A stretch of 64,000 nucleotides of DNA from Dyadobacter sp. LHD-138 (lineage in GTDB: Bacteria; Bacteroidota; Bacteroidia; Cytophagales; Spirosomataceae): positions 1-64,000 of the forward strand of contig NZ_JAVFVU010000025.1 of NCBI RefSeq assembly GCF_030929615.1, read 5' to 3'. A program made the position numbers and the translations under genes. Of the stretch, positions 7,846 to 17,255 are shown piece after piece. The stretch's first letter is position 1. The number at the start of each line of letters is the position of its first letter. Below the pieces are notes generated by a model. The model saw only the letters and a list, made by a program, of their open reading frames with translations. It did not search any database and was not told the DNA's origin.

Positions 7846-8628
7846 CTACAACTCATCCACACTAACCCCACCCAATTCCTGAAAAAGGGTTTGCCAATAA
7901 TGCGTTACGTGCGGATTATTTTCTTTGGATGAAGCCGTGGCCTCAAATGGAGAGACAATGGTCACCTGCGGCGAACCAATGGCATATTTTTCAAGCTTTT
8001 TAACATCCGACTTCGCCTCCTCTTCCGCCTGAGCATCTGAAACTGGTGGTTGTTTATGGAAATCACGGCGGTCCGCGCCTTTTACACTTTCAATCATATC
8101 ACTGAAATAAAACACACTGACCTGCGCGCCACTCTCGCCCGCTTTGGCAATAACCGGCAAACTGGCCCAGATATCGGTTGACTGATTGGACGAGCCCGTA
8201 TTCTGCTGATTTAATTTTAACAGCAATTGTCTAAGAAAAATACTCTTTTCGCGCTGCAAAGAAAGCTGGAATGCGGTTTCAATCGCTTCACGATCGGTTG
8301 CATTGGCGCCGTCATTTACCTCTTTTTCGCTACGGATTGTCAGCGATAAGGCTCTCGCTTTGGATGTATTTTCGTGGATAAAATATACTTCCAGCTTATC
8401 GCCTTTATTTTTCATATTGTTCTCCATGATATCCGTCAGCGTCTGCCGGTATTTATCATTAACATAGGCCTTGTTGACGTTAACGCTTTGGGTTTTGTCC
8501 AAAAAGATCAGGGTGTAAATAGGCGTGTCCGGCATGGCGGCCGCTTTTTCTTTTTCAGCGCCACAGGCAGCAAGCAAAAAAACAAGTCCTGAAAGAACAG
8601 CATATTTAATTTTTGAAGAAGGATGCAT
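7846..8628 (-). CDS. Lipoprotein with a von Willebrand A-like fold (hypothetical)
   Basis: About 260 residues. A lipoprotein signal peptide ends in the lipobox LLAAC when read from MHPSSKIK; a start ten residues earlier (8658) is also possible. The mature part begins with YTLIFLDKTQSV, an alternation of hydrophobic strand and D-x-T/S like a degenerate VWA metal site. Strands that look Rossmann-like follow (VSVFYFSDMIES, VTIVSPFEA). I do not recognise a named family. The location is the membrane facing the periplasm. Confidence 0.6.
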   Translation of the reverse strand: MHPSSKIKYAVLSGLVFLLAACGAEKEKAAAMPDTPIYTLIFLDKTQSVNVNKAYVNDKYRQTLTDIMENNMKNKGDKLEVYFIHENTSKARALSLTIRSEKEVNDGANATDREAIETAFQLSLQREKSIFLRQLLLKLNQQNTGSSNQSTDIWASLPVIAKAGESGAQVSVFYFSDMIESVKGADRRDFHKQPPVSDAQAEEEAKSDVKKLEKYAIGSPQVTIVSPFEATASSKENNPHVTHYWQTLFQELGGVSVDEL

Positions 8629-8749
8629 GAGAAACACGGGATTTTTAAGAGAATTCATAGCTCTGGATTTTCGTAACGAAACTACGCAGTTCGTTATAAC
8701 CATACAACGCCAAACGGGATGGACGGTTTATTTATTTTATTAACACACA

Positions 8750-8786
8750 AAAATCCCTCCAGAACAAATCGTTTTGGAGGGATTTA
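8750..8786 (-). terminator. Intrinsic terminator of fabI
   Basis: Stem AAATCCCTCCA / TGGAGGGATTT, 34 bases past the fabI stop on the minus strand and followed by a T-rich run in that direction. Confidence 0.75.
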
Positions 8787-8820
8787 TCAGTTTTAACTAA
8801 AAACTGTGTTGAGAATCTCC

Positions 8821-9645
8821 TCAACCCTTATGCTGATCCTGAATCATCTGCACCAACTCTTCCGAGATTCCGGTCGAAGAATATCCGCCGTCGTGGAAAA
8901 GATTTTGCATCGTAACCATGCGTGTCAGGTCTGAGAACAAAGAGACTGTATAGTTTGCACAATCGTCAGCCGTAGCGTTTCCAAGCGGGCTCATTTTGTC
9001 TGCAAATTCATAGAATGCGTCAAACCCACCGATTCCTGAACCGGCTGTCGTTTTCGTCGGAGACTGGGAAATGGTGTTGACACGAACATTTTTCGCCTTT
9101 CCATAACGGTAGCCAAAGCTGCGTGCAATACTTTCCAACATCGCTTTTGCCTCTGCCATATCCGTGTAGAAAGGATAGGTGCGCTGAGCGGCAATGTAGG
9201 ATAATGCCACAACAGATCCCCATTCGTTGATGGCATCCAGTTTTTCGGCAACCTGTAAAAATTTATGCAGCGAAAGTGACGAAACATCAAGACTTTTCAG
9301 ATACCAGTCATAATTAAGGTCGCCATATTCTTTGCCTTTGCGGATGTTTGCGCTCATACCAATCGAGTGCAGAACGAAATCCACTTTTCCGCCCAATACA
9401 TCGATTGACTGGGTATATAATTTTTCAATATCTTCAACAGACGTGGCATCAGCAGGAATAATTTGCGCATCACAAGCTTTCGCCAATTCGTTGATTGCCC
9501 CCATACGCATCGCGATTGGTGCATTCGTCAACGTGAATGTAGCGCCTTCTTCCTTTGCTTTCAATGCAACTTTCCAGGCTATTGAATTTTCATCCAAAGC
9601 GCCCGATATTATTCCTCTTTTTCCTTTTAGTAATCCGTATGCCAT
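8821..9645 (-). CDS. fabI: Enoyl-[acyl-carrier-protein] reductase (NADH), FabI
   Basis: Catalyses the last reduction of each fatty-acid elongation cycle in the cytoplasm. At 274 residues it has the usual length for a short-chain dehydrogenase of the FabI type. The catalytic triad is readable: Tyr150, then Tyr160-x6-Lys167 in YTDMAEAK, with the FabI-specific spacing. The glycine-rich nucleotide motif GIISGALDENSIAW lies at 11-24, and the substrate-loop region SQSPTKTTAGSGI near 195-207. The gene is monocistronic with a clear terminator and is an essential housekeeping gene. Confidence 0.95.
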   Translation of the reverse strand: MAYGLLKGKRGIISGALDENSIAWKVALKAKEEGATFTLTNAPIAMRMGAINELAKACDAQIIPADATSVEDIEKLYTQSIDVLGGKVDFVLHSIGMSANIRKGKEYGDLNYDWYLKSLDVSSLSLHKFLQVAEKLDAINEWGSVVALSYIAAQRTYPFYTDMAEAKAMLESIARSFGYRYGKAKNVRVNTISQSPTKTTAGSGIGGFDAFYEFADKMSPLGNATADDCANYTVSLFSDLTRMVTMQNLFHDGGYSSTGISEELVQMIQDQHKG

Positions 9646-9763
9646 GATTTCTTTATTGCTAATTACGAGTTAACGCCTTTTTTGGCCGACAAAGTAACAA
9701 AATTTTGGTTGGTTAAACCATATCCTTTTTTGGTGAAAAGTACGCGATTTTCATCGATCAAGG

Positions 9764-10777
9764 CTATTTTTTTACCGGTCCTATTGGTTTTAGCAGGAGT
9801 TTTTCTTCCAGGAATTTCTCCGTAGCCGCATAAACGCCCTGCACATCCTTCGACCGCAAATAAGAACCAATGACATGGTCGCCGCTGTTTGGAAATGCCT
9901 GTTCTACTTTAAGATTTTCCGGTGTTCCCAGCTTTGGAAACATATCCAGCATCGCTTTTACCGATACAACCTGATCCTGTTCCTTCTCATTTTTATAGTA
10001 GTAACCCATAAAAACAGGCATTTTGATTTTCTCGAAAACTTCCGGCCTCGCTACCAGGTCGATGGTTTGCTGAAGGGCCATCAAGCCATTGGTGCTATAA
10101 CTTTGCAGCCAGAAATTCGCCCGTTCCGGCTCCGCATCCGCTGATTTCCGGAGATCGCCCATAAACCCGTGCAATATTTGTTTTCCCCAGGGACCGGTGA
10201 TCAGTTTGATGGCAGGACTGGCTACGGCGATGCACGGAGAATAAAGAACCACTCCTTTGATTTCAGGATTCGTAGAGGCCAAAAAAACGGTCAATAACCC
10301 TCCGGCCGATGTCCCCACAACGATAACACTGTCGCCCAAAGCTTTTCCGATGGATAAAGCACGTTTGGCGCCGGCAATAAAGTTTTCGGGTGTAAGATCG
10401 TCAAAAGCATTCGGGTCGCTGATACCGGCATCATGCATACGCGATAGGTAAAGGTTCGCGCCGTATCTTTTGGCAAGATCTTTATGGATAGGATCTCCCT
10501 CTGCCCAACTGGCTCCAAAGCCATGAATGTACACAATGCTGTAAGGTGTTTTTTCCTTTTTGGATGTATCTGCCCAGACAATACGCGCCTGATTATCTCT
10601 TTTCAGGTCTTTTACTGCGGCTTCTGAACTGTTAATTTCCTTCTCTAATTCAGGTAAATTCTGGGTAACCGTTGGCAACGTAGCATCTGGCGCTGTGGCA
10701 GTTACTTTCGGACCAGCAAAATACACGACGGCAAGAACTGCCAGTACGGCAATGAGCCAAGCAATAATTTTTAACAT
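9764..10777 (-). CDS. Membrane-anchored alpha/beta hydrolase
   Basis: 337 residues. A single N-terminal transmembrane helix (residues 3-21) would leave the catalytic domain in the periplasm. The nucleophile elbow is G-T-S157-A-G-G and the oxyanion-region motif is YIHGFGAS (83-90). A probable catalytic His301 sits in GDHVIGSY near the C-terminus. It resembles esterase or lysophospholipase-like hydrolases; the substrate cannot be assigned. Its own start region is separated from fabI by about 120 bases. Confidence 0.75.
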   Translation of the reverse strand: MLKIIAWLIAVLAVLAVVYFAGPKVTATAPDATLPTVTQNLPELEKEINSSEAAVKDLKRDNQARIVWADTSKKEKTPYSIVYIHGFGASWAEGDPIHKDLAKRYGANLYLSRMHDAGISDPNAFDDLTPENFIAGAKRALSIGKALGDSVIVVGTSAGGLLTVFLASTNPEIKGVVLYSPCIAVASPAIKLITGPWGKQILHGFMGDLRKSADAEPERANFWLQSYSTNGLMALQQTIDLVARPEVFEKIKMPVFMGYYYKNEKEQDQVVSVKAMLDMFPKLGTPENLKVEQAFPNSGDHVIGSYLRSKDVQGVYAATEKFLEEKLLLKPIGPVKK

Positions 10778-10946
10778 ATATTATGATTTTTGAAGGTTTC
10801 TTTGCTCCGAAAGTTCGTTAGTTTTATACTGCATTCCAATTGTGGTTATAAAGTCGGGTTTTATCTAAAAAAAGACAATCCGTTTTTTATACTTGTTTCA
10901 AAAAGGAATACGATTTTTAAATCCATATTAATTTAGCCAGGAAAAA

Positions 10947-11633
10947 ATGCCCAACCTCTTACTTGTCGAGGACGACGCCAATTTAGGACTTTTGCTTCAG
11001 GAATATCTGATCGATAAAGGATTTCCAACGGACCTTGCTACCGATGGGCAAAAAGGCTGGCAATGTTTTGTGGATAACCAATATGATCTTTGCATTTTTG
11101 ACGTCATGATGCCGAAAAAAGATGGGTTTTCACTGGCCAAGGAAGTCCGCATGAGCGGGCGTGACGTGCCGATCATTTTCCTGACGGCCAAATCCATGAA
11201 GGAGGATACGATGCAGGGATTTCGCGTGGGTGCGGATGATTATGTAACCAAACCGTTTGACCGGGAAGAGCTTATCCTGCGCATTGAAGCCATTTTACGC
11301 AGATACCGCAAACAGGCGGACCTGCCCGAAGAAAGTGCCGTTTTTCAGGTAGGAAATTACACTTTTGATTACCACCATCACCAGCTGACGGCCGACCAAA
11401 AGAGTACAAAACTGACCAGTAAAGAGTCTGAACTGCTGAAACTCTTTTGCCAGAACCTTAACCAGCCTATCAGCCGCAGCTTTGCCTTGAAAACGATCTG
11501 GGGCGATGATTCCTATTTTAATGCGAGAAGCATGGATGTTTACATCACCAAGCTGCGCAAGCATTTCAAGGAAGATCCTGCCATCCAGATCATGAATCTG
11601 CATGGAGAAGGTTTCAAATTGATGGTGGGCTAA
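10947..11633 (+). CDS. OmpR/PhoB-family response regulator
   Basis: 228 residues. The receiver domain has acidic residues LVEDD (6-10), phospho-acceptor Asp52 in FDVMMPKKDG and Lys102 in DYVTKPF. A winged-helix DNA-binding domain follows (about 130-228, ending KLRKHFKEDP..LHGEGFKLM). No histidine kinase gene adjoins it in this window, so its partner is elsewhere or it is orphan. It stands alone between a divergent hydrolase and hemB. Confidence 0.88.
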   Translation: MPNLLLVEDDANLGLLLQEYLIDKGFPTDLATDGQKGWQCFVDNQYDLCIFDVMMPKKDGFSLAKEVRMSGRDVPIIFLTAKSMKEDTMQGFRVGADDYVTKPFDREELILRIEAILRRYRKQADLPEESAVFQVGNYTFDYHHHQLTADQKSTKLTSKESELLKLFCQNLNQPISRSFALKTIWGDDSYFNARSMDVYITKLRKHFKEDPAIQIMNLHGEGFKLMVG

Positions 11634-11778
11634 TGGTAGGGAACAGTTTGAGATAAACAGATCCGGGATATACATAAAAATAACCTCTGTGAAACTCTAA
11701 CTATTTCTCCGTGGTTCTCTGTGTAAGAAATTATTTACAATAAAGCCGACAGCGCATAGCTGATCGCCAAATAATAAA

Positions 11779-12759
11779 ATGATCTACTTAACCCGTCGCC
11801 CAAGACGCAACCGAAAATCCTCAGCAATAAGGGATATGGTACAGGAAACCACGCTTCAGGTTTCAGATTTTATTTTCCCGATGTTTATCCAGGAAGGTAC
11901 CAACCAGAAAGTTGAGATTAAATCCATGCCTGGTATTTACCGTTTTTCACTGGATACACTGCTGGAAGAACTCAAAGAGGTAACAGATCTGGGCATTCGT
12001 GCGATTGATCTTTTCCCGAATTATGCGGAAAACAAAAAGGATAAATATGCTTCCGAAAGTTATAAGGAGGACACTTTTTACCTGAAAGCCATCACAGCCA
12101 TCAAGGAAAAATTTCCTGAACTGGTGATCATGACGGACATCGCCATGGACCCTTACAGTTCGGATGGACATGACGGACTCGTTGAAAATGGAGAAATCCT
12201 TAACGATGCAACCATTGAAATATTAGGAAAAATGGGTCTGGCGCAGGCAAGAGCCGGTGCCGATATTCTCGGCCCAAGTGATATGATGGATGGCCGTATC
12301 GGTTATTTACGTGACGTTCTGGATCGGGACGGACATACGAATATCAGCATCATGTCTTATTCGGCGAAATATGCCAGCGCATTTTACGGTCCATTCCGCG
12401 ACGCTTTGGAATCTGCGCCAAAGTTTGGGGATAAAAAAACCTATCAGATGAACCCGGCCAACAAGCGCGAAGCGCTTCTGGAAGCACAGCTTGATTTCTC
12501 AGAAGGAGCTGATATGCTGATGGTTAAACCTGCCTTGTCTTATCTTGATATCATCCGCCAGCTGGACGAAAATTTCGACATTCCAATCGCTGCCTATAAC
12601 GTTTCGGGTGAATACGCGATGTTGAAAGCGGCGGCTATGAACGGCTGGCTTGACGGCGACCGTGCCATGATGGAAGTATTGATAAGCATCCGCCGCGCCG
12701 GCGCCAAATGTATTTTAACTTATTTCGCCAAGGAAGCCGCTGTGATTCTGAACCGATAG
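11779..12759 (+). CDS. hemB: Delta-aminolevulinic acid dehydratase (porphobilinogen synthase)
   Basis: Condenses two aminolevulinate molecules to porphobilinogen in heme synthesis. 326 residues, full length. The two active-site lysines are visible: Lys197 in SAKYASAFYGPFRDA and Lys250 in MVKPALSYLD. In place of the zinc-binding cysteine cluster this protein has IAMDPYSSDGHDG (121-132), the aspartate-rich version, which implies the Mg2+-dependent type that needs no catalytic zinc. It is monocistronic with a terminator. Confidence 0.95.
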   Translation: MIYLTRRPRRNRKSSAIRDMVQETTLQVSDFIFPMFIQEGTNQKVEIKSMPGIYRFSLDTLLEELKEVTDLGIRAIDLFPNYAENKKDKYASESYKEDTFYLKAITAIKEKFPELVIMTDIAMDPYSSDGHDGLVENGEILNDATIEILGKMGLAQARAGADILGPSDMMDGRIGYLRDVLDRDGHTNISIMSYSAKYASAFYGPFRDALESAPKFGDKKTYQMNPANKREALLEAQLDFSEGADMLMVKPALSYLDIIRQLDENFDIPIAAYNVSGEYAMLKAAAMNGWLDGDRAMMEVLISIRRAGAKCILTYFAKEAAVILNR

Positions 12760-12787
12760 ACTTCGAAAGCAATTATACTGTAACTTT

Positions 12788-12834
12788 AAATCACGCTACG
12801 GAAAGCCAACTTCCCGTAGTGTGATTCTTATTTT
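12788..12834 (+). terminator. Intrinsic terminator of hemB
   Basis: Stem AATCACGCTACGG / CCGTAGTGTGATT with one mismatch, followed by CTTATTTT. Confidence 0.7.
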
Positions 12835-12850
12835 CCAACAAAAATCAGCT

Positions 12851-15800
12851 ATGAAAAAAAGGTACTCATTTTTATTCCTTTTAGGACTACTGCAAACCGG
12901 TGCAAACGCACAGGAAACCCGATTATTGAGGTTTCCGGCTGTCCACGGCAATCAGGTGGTATTTTCTTATGCCGGGGATCTTTATACCGTTCCCAAAAGT
13001 GGCGGTGTAAGCCGGAAAATCACCAACCACCCAGGCTATGAGACTTTCCCGAGATTTAGTCACGATGGGAAACAAATTGCATTTACGGGCCAGTACGATG
13101 GCAATACCGAAGTTTTTGTCATTCCTGCTACGGGAGGTGAACCCAAAAGGATAACGTACACGGCAACTTTGGGAAGGGATGACGTCGCCGATAGAATGGG
13201 GCCTAATAACGTCGTCATGGGCTGGACTCCGGATGACAAAAATGTTGTTTACCGCAGCCGCGGAACTTCATTCAATGCTTTTAAAGGAAAACTGTACAAA
13301 GCGCCCATCAGTGGAGATTTGAGTGAAGAACTGCCATTTTCAGTAGCCGGATGGAGCAGCTACAATGAAGACGGATCAAAACTAGCCATGAACCGTGTCT
13401 TCCGTGAATTCCGTACCTGGAAATATTACAAAGGCGGAATGGCCGATGAAATCTGGATTTTTGACGTAAAAACAGGAAAAACGGAAAATGTCACCAACAA
13501 TCCTGCACAGGACATTTTTCCGATGTATTATAAAAACAAGGTTTATTTCCTGAGCGACAGAGATCGTACGATGAACCTGTTTGAATACGATACTCAAAGC
13601 AAACAAACCAAAAAAATAACTGATTTTAAGGAGTTTGACTGTAAATTTCCGTCACTGGGAGACAACGCCATAGCCTTCGAAAATGCCGGTTATATTTATT
13701 TGTATGACCTGATAACAGGCAAAACGGAAAAGCTTTCGATAACGGTTTCCGAAGATTTTTCATCAGGCCGCAACAAACAGGTTGATGCCGCTAAAATGAT
13801 TGACTCTTATGCCATTTCACCGGATGGGAAACGGGCAGCGCTGGGTGCGAGAGGCGATGTGTTTTCGGTTCCTGCCAAAAACGGCGTGACCCGAAATCTT
13901 ACGCAAAGCAGCAGCGCCCATGACAGAAATGTAGAATGGAGCCCGGACGGGAAATGGCTGAGCTATTTATCGGACAGGAGCGGGGAGGATGAATTGTACA
14001 TCCAGAAACAGGATGGTTCAGAGCCTGCAAAACAGCTCACCAAAGGCGGCGGGAGTTATAAATTCAATCCGGTTTGGAGCCCCGACAGCAAGTATTTGTT
14101 GCTGGCGGACAGAAGTCAGGATTTGTACTATGTGGAAACAGCGACGGGAAACAAAACCCTGATCACCCATAGCGACAGCCGGGAAATTGACGAGTATACC
14201 TTTGCACCCGACAGCAAATGGATCGCCTACACCGAGCCCGGAAAAGCCAGAGCCTTCGATGTGATAAAATTATATCAGATTGGCAGCAAAAAAATGGTGC
14301 AGGTAACCGACGGCTGGTATAACAGCAATCAGCCCAAATTCAGCCCTGACGGAAAACTCCTTTATTTCGTTTCAGCGCGCGATTTTAATCCGACTTACAG
14401 CAACACCGAATGGAACCATGCCTACAGCAACATGGAAAAACCCTATTACGTGCGGTTGGCTGCGGATGCGAAATCTTCTTTCCAGCTTGAAAATGATGAG
14501 GTAACTGTAAAAACAGATAGTGCCGCAGTGAGCAAACCGGAAATAAAAGATAGTAAAAACAAAAAGGAAGTTGCTAAAAAAGATGCTCCAAAAGCGGATG
14601 AAATTGTTGTAAAAGTCGACGAGGAAAATCTGGCAGACAGAATCGAAAGTTTGCCGGTAGCAGCCGGGAATTACAACAATCTATCAGCGGCCAACGAGGG
14701 TGTATATTACACTTCAAGTACAGCAGGGAAGGACCGTTCCTTAAAATATTTTGGTCTGAAAGACAAAAAGGAAAATGAAATCGGCGATATCGGCGGCTAT
14801 GTCATTAGCGCGGACACTAAAAAAATCCTTTTCCGTAAAATGGCCGATTGGTATATTGAAGATCTTGGTACATCCAAGATTGAACCAAAAAACAAGCTGA
14901 CCCTGGATGGTTTGAAGTTCAATACCGATGTACGTGCCGAGTGGAAACAGATCTATGACGAGAGCTGGCGACAGATGCGTGATTACTTTTACGATCCGAA
15001 CATGCATGGCGTAAACTGGAAAGCAATGCATGATAAATATGCCGCTTTGCTGCCTTATGTAAACCACCGCAACGACCTTACTTACCTGATTGGTGAGCTT
15101 ATTGGTGAGTTGAATATCGGCCACGCCTACACCAACCCGGGCGACAGACCTGAAATTGAGCGTGTTAAAATGGGTCTGCTTGGCGCAACATTCAGTCGCG
15201 ACAAAAGTGGTTATTACAAAATTGAAACCATTTTATCCGGTCAAAGCTGGAACAAATCGCTGGTATCTCCGCTGCGGGCACCGGGTGTAAAAGTGAAAAC
15301 CGGTGATTACATCATCAGCATCAACGGAAACAATGTGAAAAACTTCACCAACCTTTATCAGGGATTGATCGGCAAGGCCGGACAGACCATTGAAATGGAG
15401 GTGAACAATGTTGCTTCTGATAAAGGCCGCCACAAGATTATCGTAAAACCGATTGCTGATGAGGCTGATTTGTATTACCATCAATGGGTACAAAACAATA
15501 TCGCCAGGGTTGAAAAGGCTTCCCGCGGGAAAGTGGGTTACGTGCATATCCCGGATATGGGTCCCGATGGCCTTAACCAGTTTGCGCGCTATTTCTACCC
15601 GCAGCTCGACAAAGAAGCTTTGATTATCGACGACCGTGGCAATGGCGGTGGAAATGTTTCGCCGATGACCATTGAACGCTTGCGCCGTCAGCCGGGTCTG
15701 GGTGCGATGATGCGTAACAGCAAGTCGGCCGTTGTGAAACCGGACGCACAGATCGGACCAAAAATCTGTCTGATTGATCAATATTCTGCTTCTGACGGAG

Positions 15801-16141
15801 ATCTTTTCCCTTATCAGTTCAGATTCTATAACATCGGACAATTGGTGGGACAGCGCACCTGGGGTGGCGTTGTCGGTATTCGTGGCTCTCTGCCGTTTAT
15901 TGACGGAAGCGATTTACGGAAGCCTGAATTCGCCCATTTCGCAGCGGACGGTTCTAAATTTATCATTGAAGGCGAAGGGGTTTCACCTGATATCGAGGTG
16001 GTCAACGATCCGCACCAGGAATATCTTGGAAATGACGTTCAGCTTGACCGGGCTATCGACGAAATGAAGAAAAAAATAGCCGGACAAGGTCAGAAAGGTG
16101 TGCCCAATATTCCAAAATTCCCGAATAAATCCGGCAACTGA
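12851..16141 (+). CDS. Tricorn-like S41 family protease, exported
   Basis: About 1096 residues. ATG 12851 opens a signal peptide (MKKRYSFLFLLGLLQTGANA). Two beta-propellers built from WD40/TolB-type repeats follow (phrases such as FSPDGK, WSPDGKWLSYLSDRSG). A low-complexity charged linker sits near 570-600, then a tricorn C1 domain, a PDZ domain (GVKVKTGDYIISINGNNV) and an S41 catalytic domain with DRGNGGG and the nucleophile Ser981 in SASDGD. It is probably a periplasmic peptide-degrading protease. The length matches bacterial tricorn homologues. Confidence 0.9.
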   Translation: MKKRYSFLFLLGLLQTGANAQETRLLRFPAVHGNQVVFSYAGDLYTVPKSGGVSRKITNHPGYETFPRFSHDGKQIAFTGQYDGNTEVFVIPATGGEPKRITYTATLGRDDVADRMGPNNVVMGWTPDDKNVVYRSRGTSFNAFKGKLYKAPISGDLSEELPFSVAGWSSYNEDGSKLAMNRVFREFRTWKYYKGGMADEIWIFDVKTGKTENVTNNPAQDIFPMYYKNKVYFLSDRDRTMNLFEYDTQSKQTKKITDFKEFDCKFPSLGDNAIAFENAGYIYLYDLITGKTEKLSITVSEDFSSGRNKQVDAAKMIDSYAISPDGKRAALGARGDVFSVPAKNGVTRNLTQSSSAHDRNVEWSPDGKWLSYLSDRSGEDELYIQKQDGSEPAKQLTKGGGSYKFNPVWSPDSKYLLLADRSQDLYYVETATGNKTLITHSDSREIDEYTFAPDSKWIAYTEPGKARAFDVIKLYQIGSKKMVQVTDGWYNSNQPKFSPDGKLLYFVSARDFNPTYSNTEWNHAYSNMEKPYYVRLAADAKSSFQLENDEVTVKTDSAAVSKPEIKDSKNKKEVAKKDAPKADEIVVKVDEENLADRIESLPVAAGNYNNLSAANEGVYYTSSTAGKDRSLKYFGLKDKKENEIGDIGGYVISADTKKILFRKMADWYIEDLGTSKIEPKNKLTLDGLKFNTDVRAEWKQIYDESWRQMRDYFYDPNMHGVNWKAMHDKYAALLPYVNHRNDLTYLIGELIGELNIGHAYTNPGDRPEIERVKMGLLGATFSRDKSGYYKIETILSGQSWNKSLVSPLRAPGVKVKTGDYIISINGNNVKNFTNLYQGLIGKAGQTIEMEVNNVASDKGRHKIIVKPIADEADLYYHQWVQNNIARVEKASRGKVGYVHIPDMGPDGLNQFARYFYPQLDKEALIIDDRGNGGGNVSPMTIERLRRQPGLGAMMRNSKSAVVKPDAQIGPKICLIDQYSASDGDLFPYQFRFYNIGQLVGQRTWGGVVGIRGSLPFIDGSDLRKPEFAHFAADGSKFIIEGEGVSPDIEVVNDPHQEYLGNDVQLDRAIDEMKKKIAGQGQKGVPNIPKFPNKSGN

Positions 16142-16177
16142 TCCTTTTCAGGAATTATTTCATACCATTTAACATTA

Positions 16178-16214
16178 AATCAGGCAGAGTTTACGGGCTC
16201 TGCCTGATTTTTTT
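16178..16214 (+). terminator. Intrinsic terminator of the tricorn-like protease gene
   Basis: Perfect 12-base stem AATCAGGCAGAG / CTCTGCCTGATT followed by TTTTTG. Confidence 0.88.
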
Positions 16215-16324
16215 GTTGTTTTGGGGAAATTGTTGGGGCTTAAACTATATTCAGACATTTAAAAACTGTTTGATAAAATCACGAATAGTTATAAAATTTA
16301 ACTCAGACAATCACACACTATTGC

Positions 16325-16342
16325 CGGTACTTACAATCGGTA
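16325..16342 (+). promoter_or_regulatory. Direct repeat upstream of dinD
   Basis: CGGTA-N8-CGGTA, 13 bases apart start to start and ending 13 bases before the dinD start codon. Direct-repeat operators occur for LexA in some phyla (GTTC-N7-GTTC in alphaproteobacteria), so this could be a damage-response operator. There is only one instance here. Confidence 0.25.
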
Positions 16343-16355
16343 AAATTGATAACAT

Positions 16356-17207
16356 ATGAAAACAGAACAGATTAAGGAACTATTACAGCAATTCGAAAAG
16401 GCGTGTTATAATTACAAGGGTGTCGAATGCTGGAGCGCCCGTGACCTCCAAGAAATTCTCGGGTATGCAAAATGGGATAATTTTGTAAAAGTGATCAACA
16501 AGGCCAGGGTTGCCTGTGAAACCAGCCAAATTAGCGTTTCAGATCATTTTGCCGAGGTCGGGAAAATGGTCGGATTAGGGAGTGGCTCCCAACGGGAGAT
16601 TGAGGATATGGCACTTACCCGTTATGCATGTTATCTTGTTGCCCAAAACGGCGACGCATCAAAACCCGCTATCGCCTTCGCACAAACCTATTTTGCAGTC
16701 CAAACCCGCAAACATGAAATTATAGAACAACGTTTACTGGATGTGGCGCGTGTTACTGCCAGAGAAAAACTATCTAAGTCTGAAAAAAAACTCTCCGGTA
16801 TTATTTACGAAAGGGGTGTTGATGATAAAAGTTTTGCCATCATCCGATCACAAGGCGACAAAGCTTTATTTGGAAGATTTTCAACACAGGATATGAAGAA
16901 AAAGTTGTTGATTCCGGATGGGAAACCATTAGCTGATTTTCTGCCGACGCTTACAATTAAGGCAAAGGATTTCGCCACAGAACTAACCAGCCATAATGTG
17001 GTTGAGAAAGATCTGAAAGGAGAAAAACCGATAGCAAAAGAGCATATCGACAATAATTTGGCGGTGAGAAAGATGCTTGGTGAAAGAGGTGTGAAACCAG
17101 AAGATCTCCCCGCCGCAGAGGATACAAGTAAGCTAAAACGTAAACTTGAAAGTGATGAAAAAAAAGTCGTCAAGGAAGCTAAAAAACCTGGCTCCCGAAA
17201 AAAATAA
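16356..17207 (+). CDS. dinD: DNA-damage-inducible protein D-like (DinD, BRO-N domain)
   Basis: 283 residues. The N-terminal half has the DinD/BRO-N pattern CWSARDLQEILGYAKWDNF (24-42) and DMALTRYACYLVAQNGD with AIAFAQTYFAVQTRK. The middle matches DinD (ERGVDDKSFAIIRSQGDKALFG). The C-terminus is a basic, charged tail (KLKRKLESDEKK...KKPGSRKK) likely to contact nucleic acid. E. coli DinD binds and inhibits RecA filaments; the role here is inferred from family. It is isolated between two terminators, and a direct repeat lies before its start. Confidence 0.85.
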   Translation: MKTEQIKELLQQFEKACYNYKGVECWSARDLQEILGYAKWDNFVKVINKARVACETSQISVSDHFAEVGKMVGLGSGSQREIEDMALTRYACYLVAQNGDASKPAIAFAQTYFAVQTRKHEIIEQRLLDVARVTAREKLSKSEKKLSGIIYERGVDDKSFAIIRSQGDKALFGRFSTQDMKKKLLIPDGKPLADFLPTLTIKAKDFATELTSHNVVEKDLKGEKPIAKEHIDNNLAVRKMLGERGVKPEDLPAAEDTSKLKRKLESDEKKVVKEAKKPGSRKK

Positions 17208-17255
17208 ATTTTCCCAATCTTAATTCTAAAAAATATATCAACCATCCATTACGCT

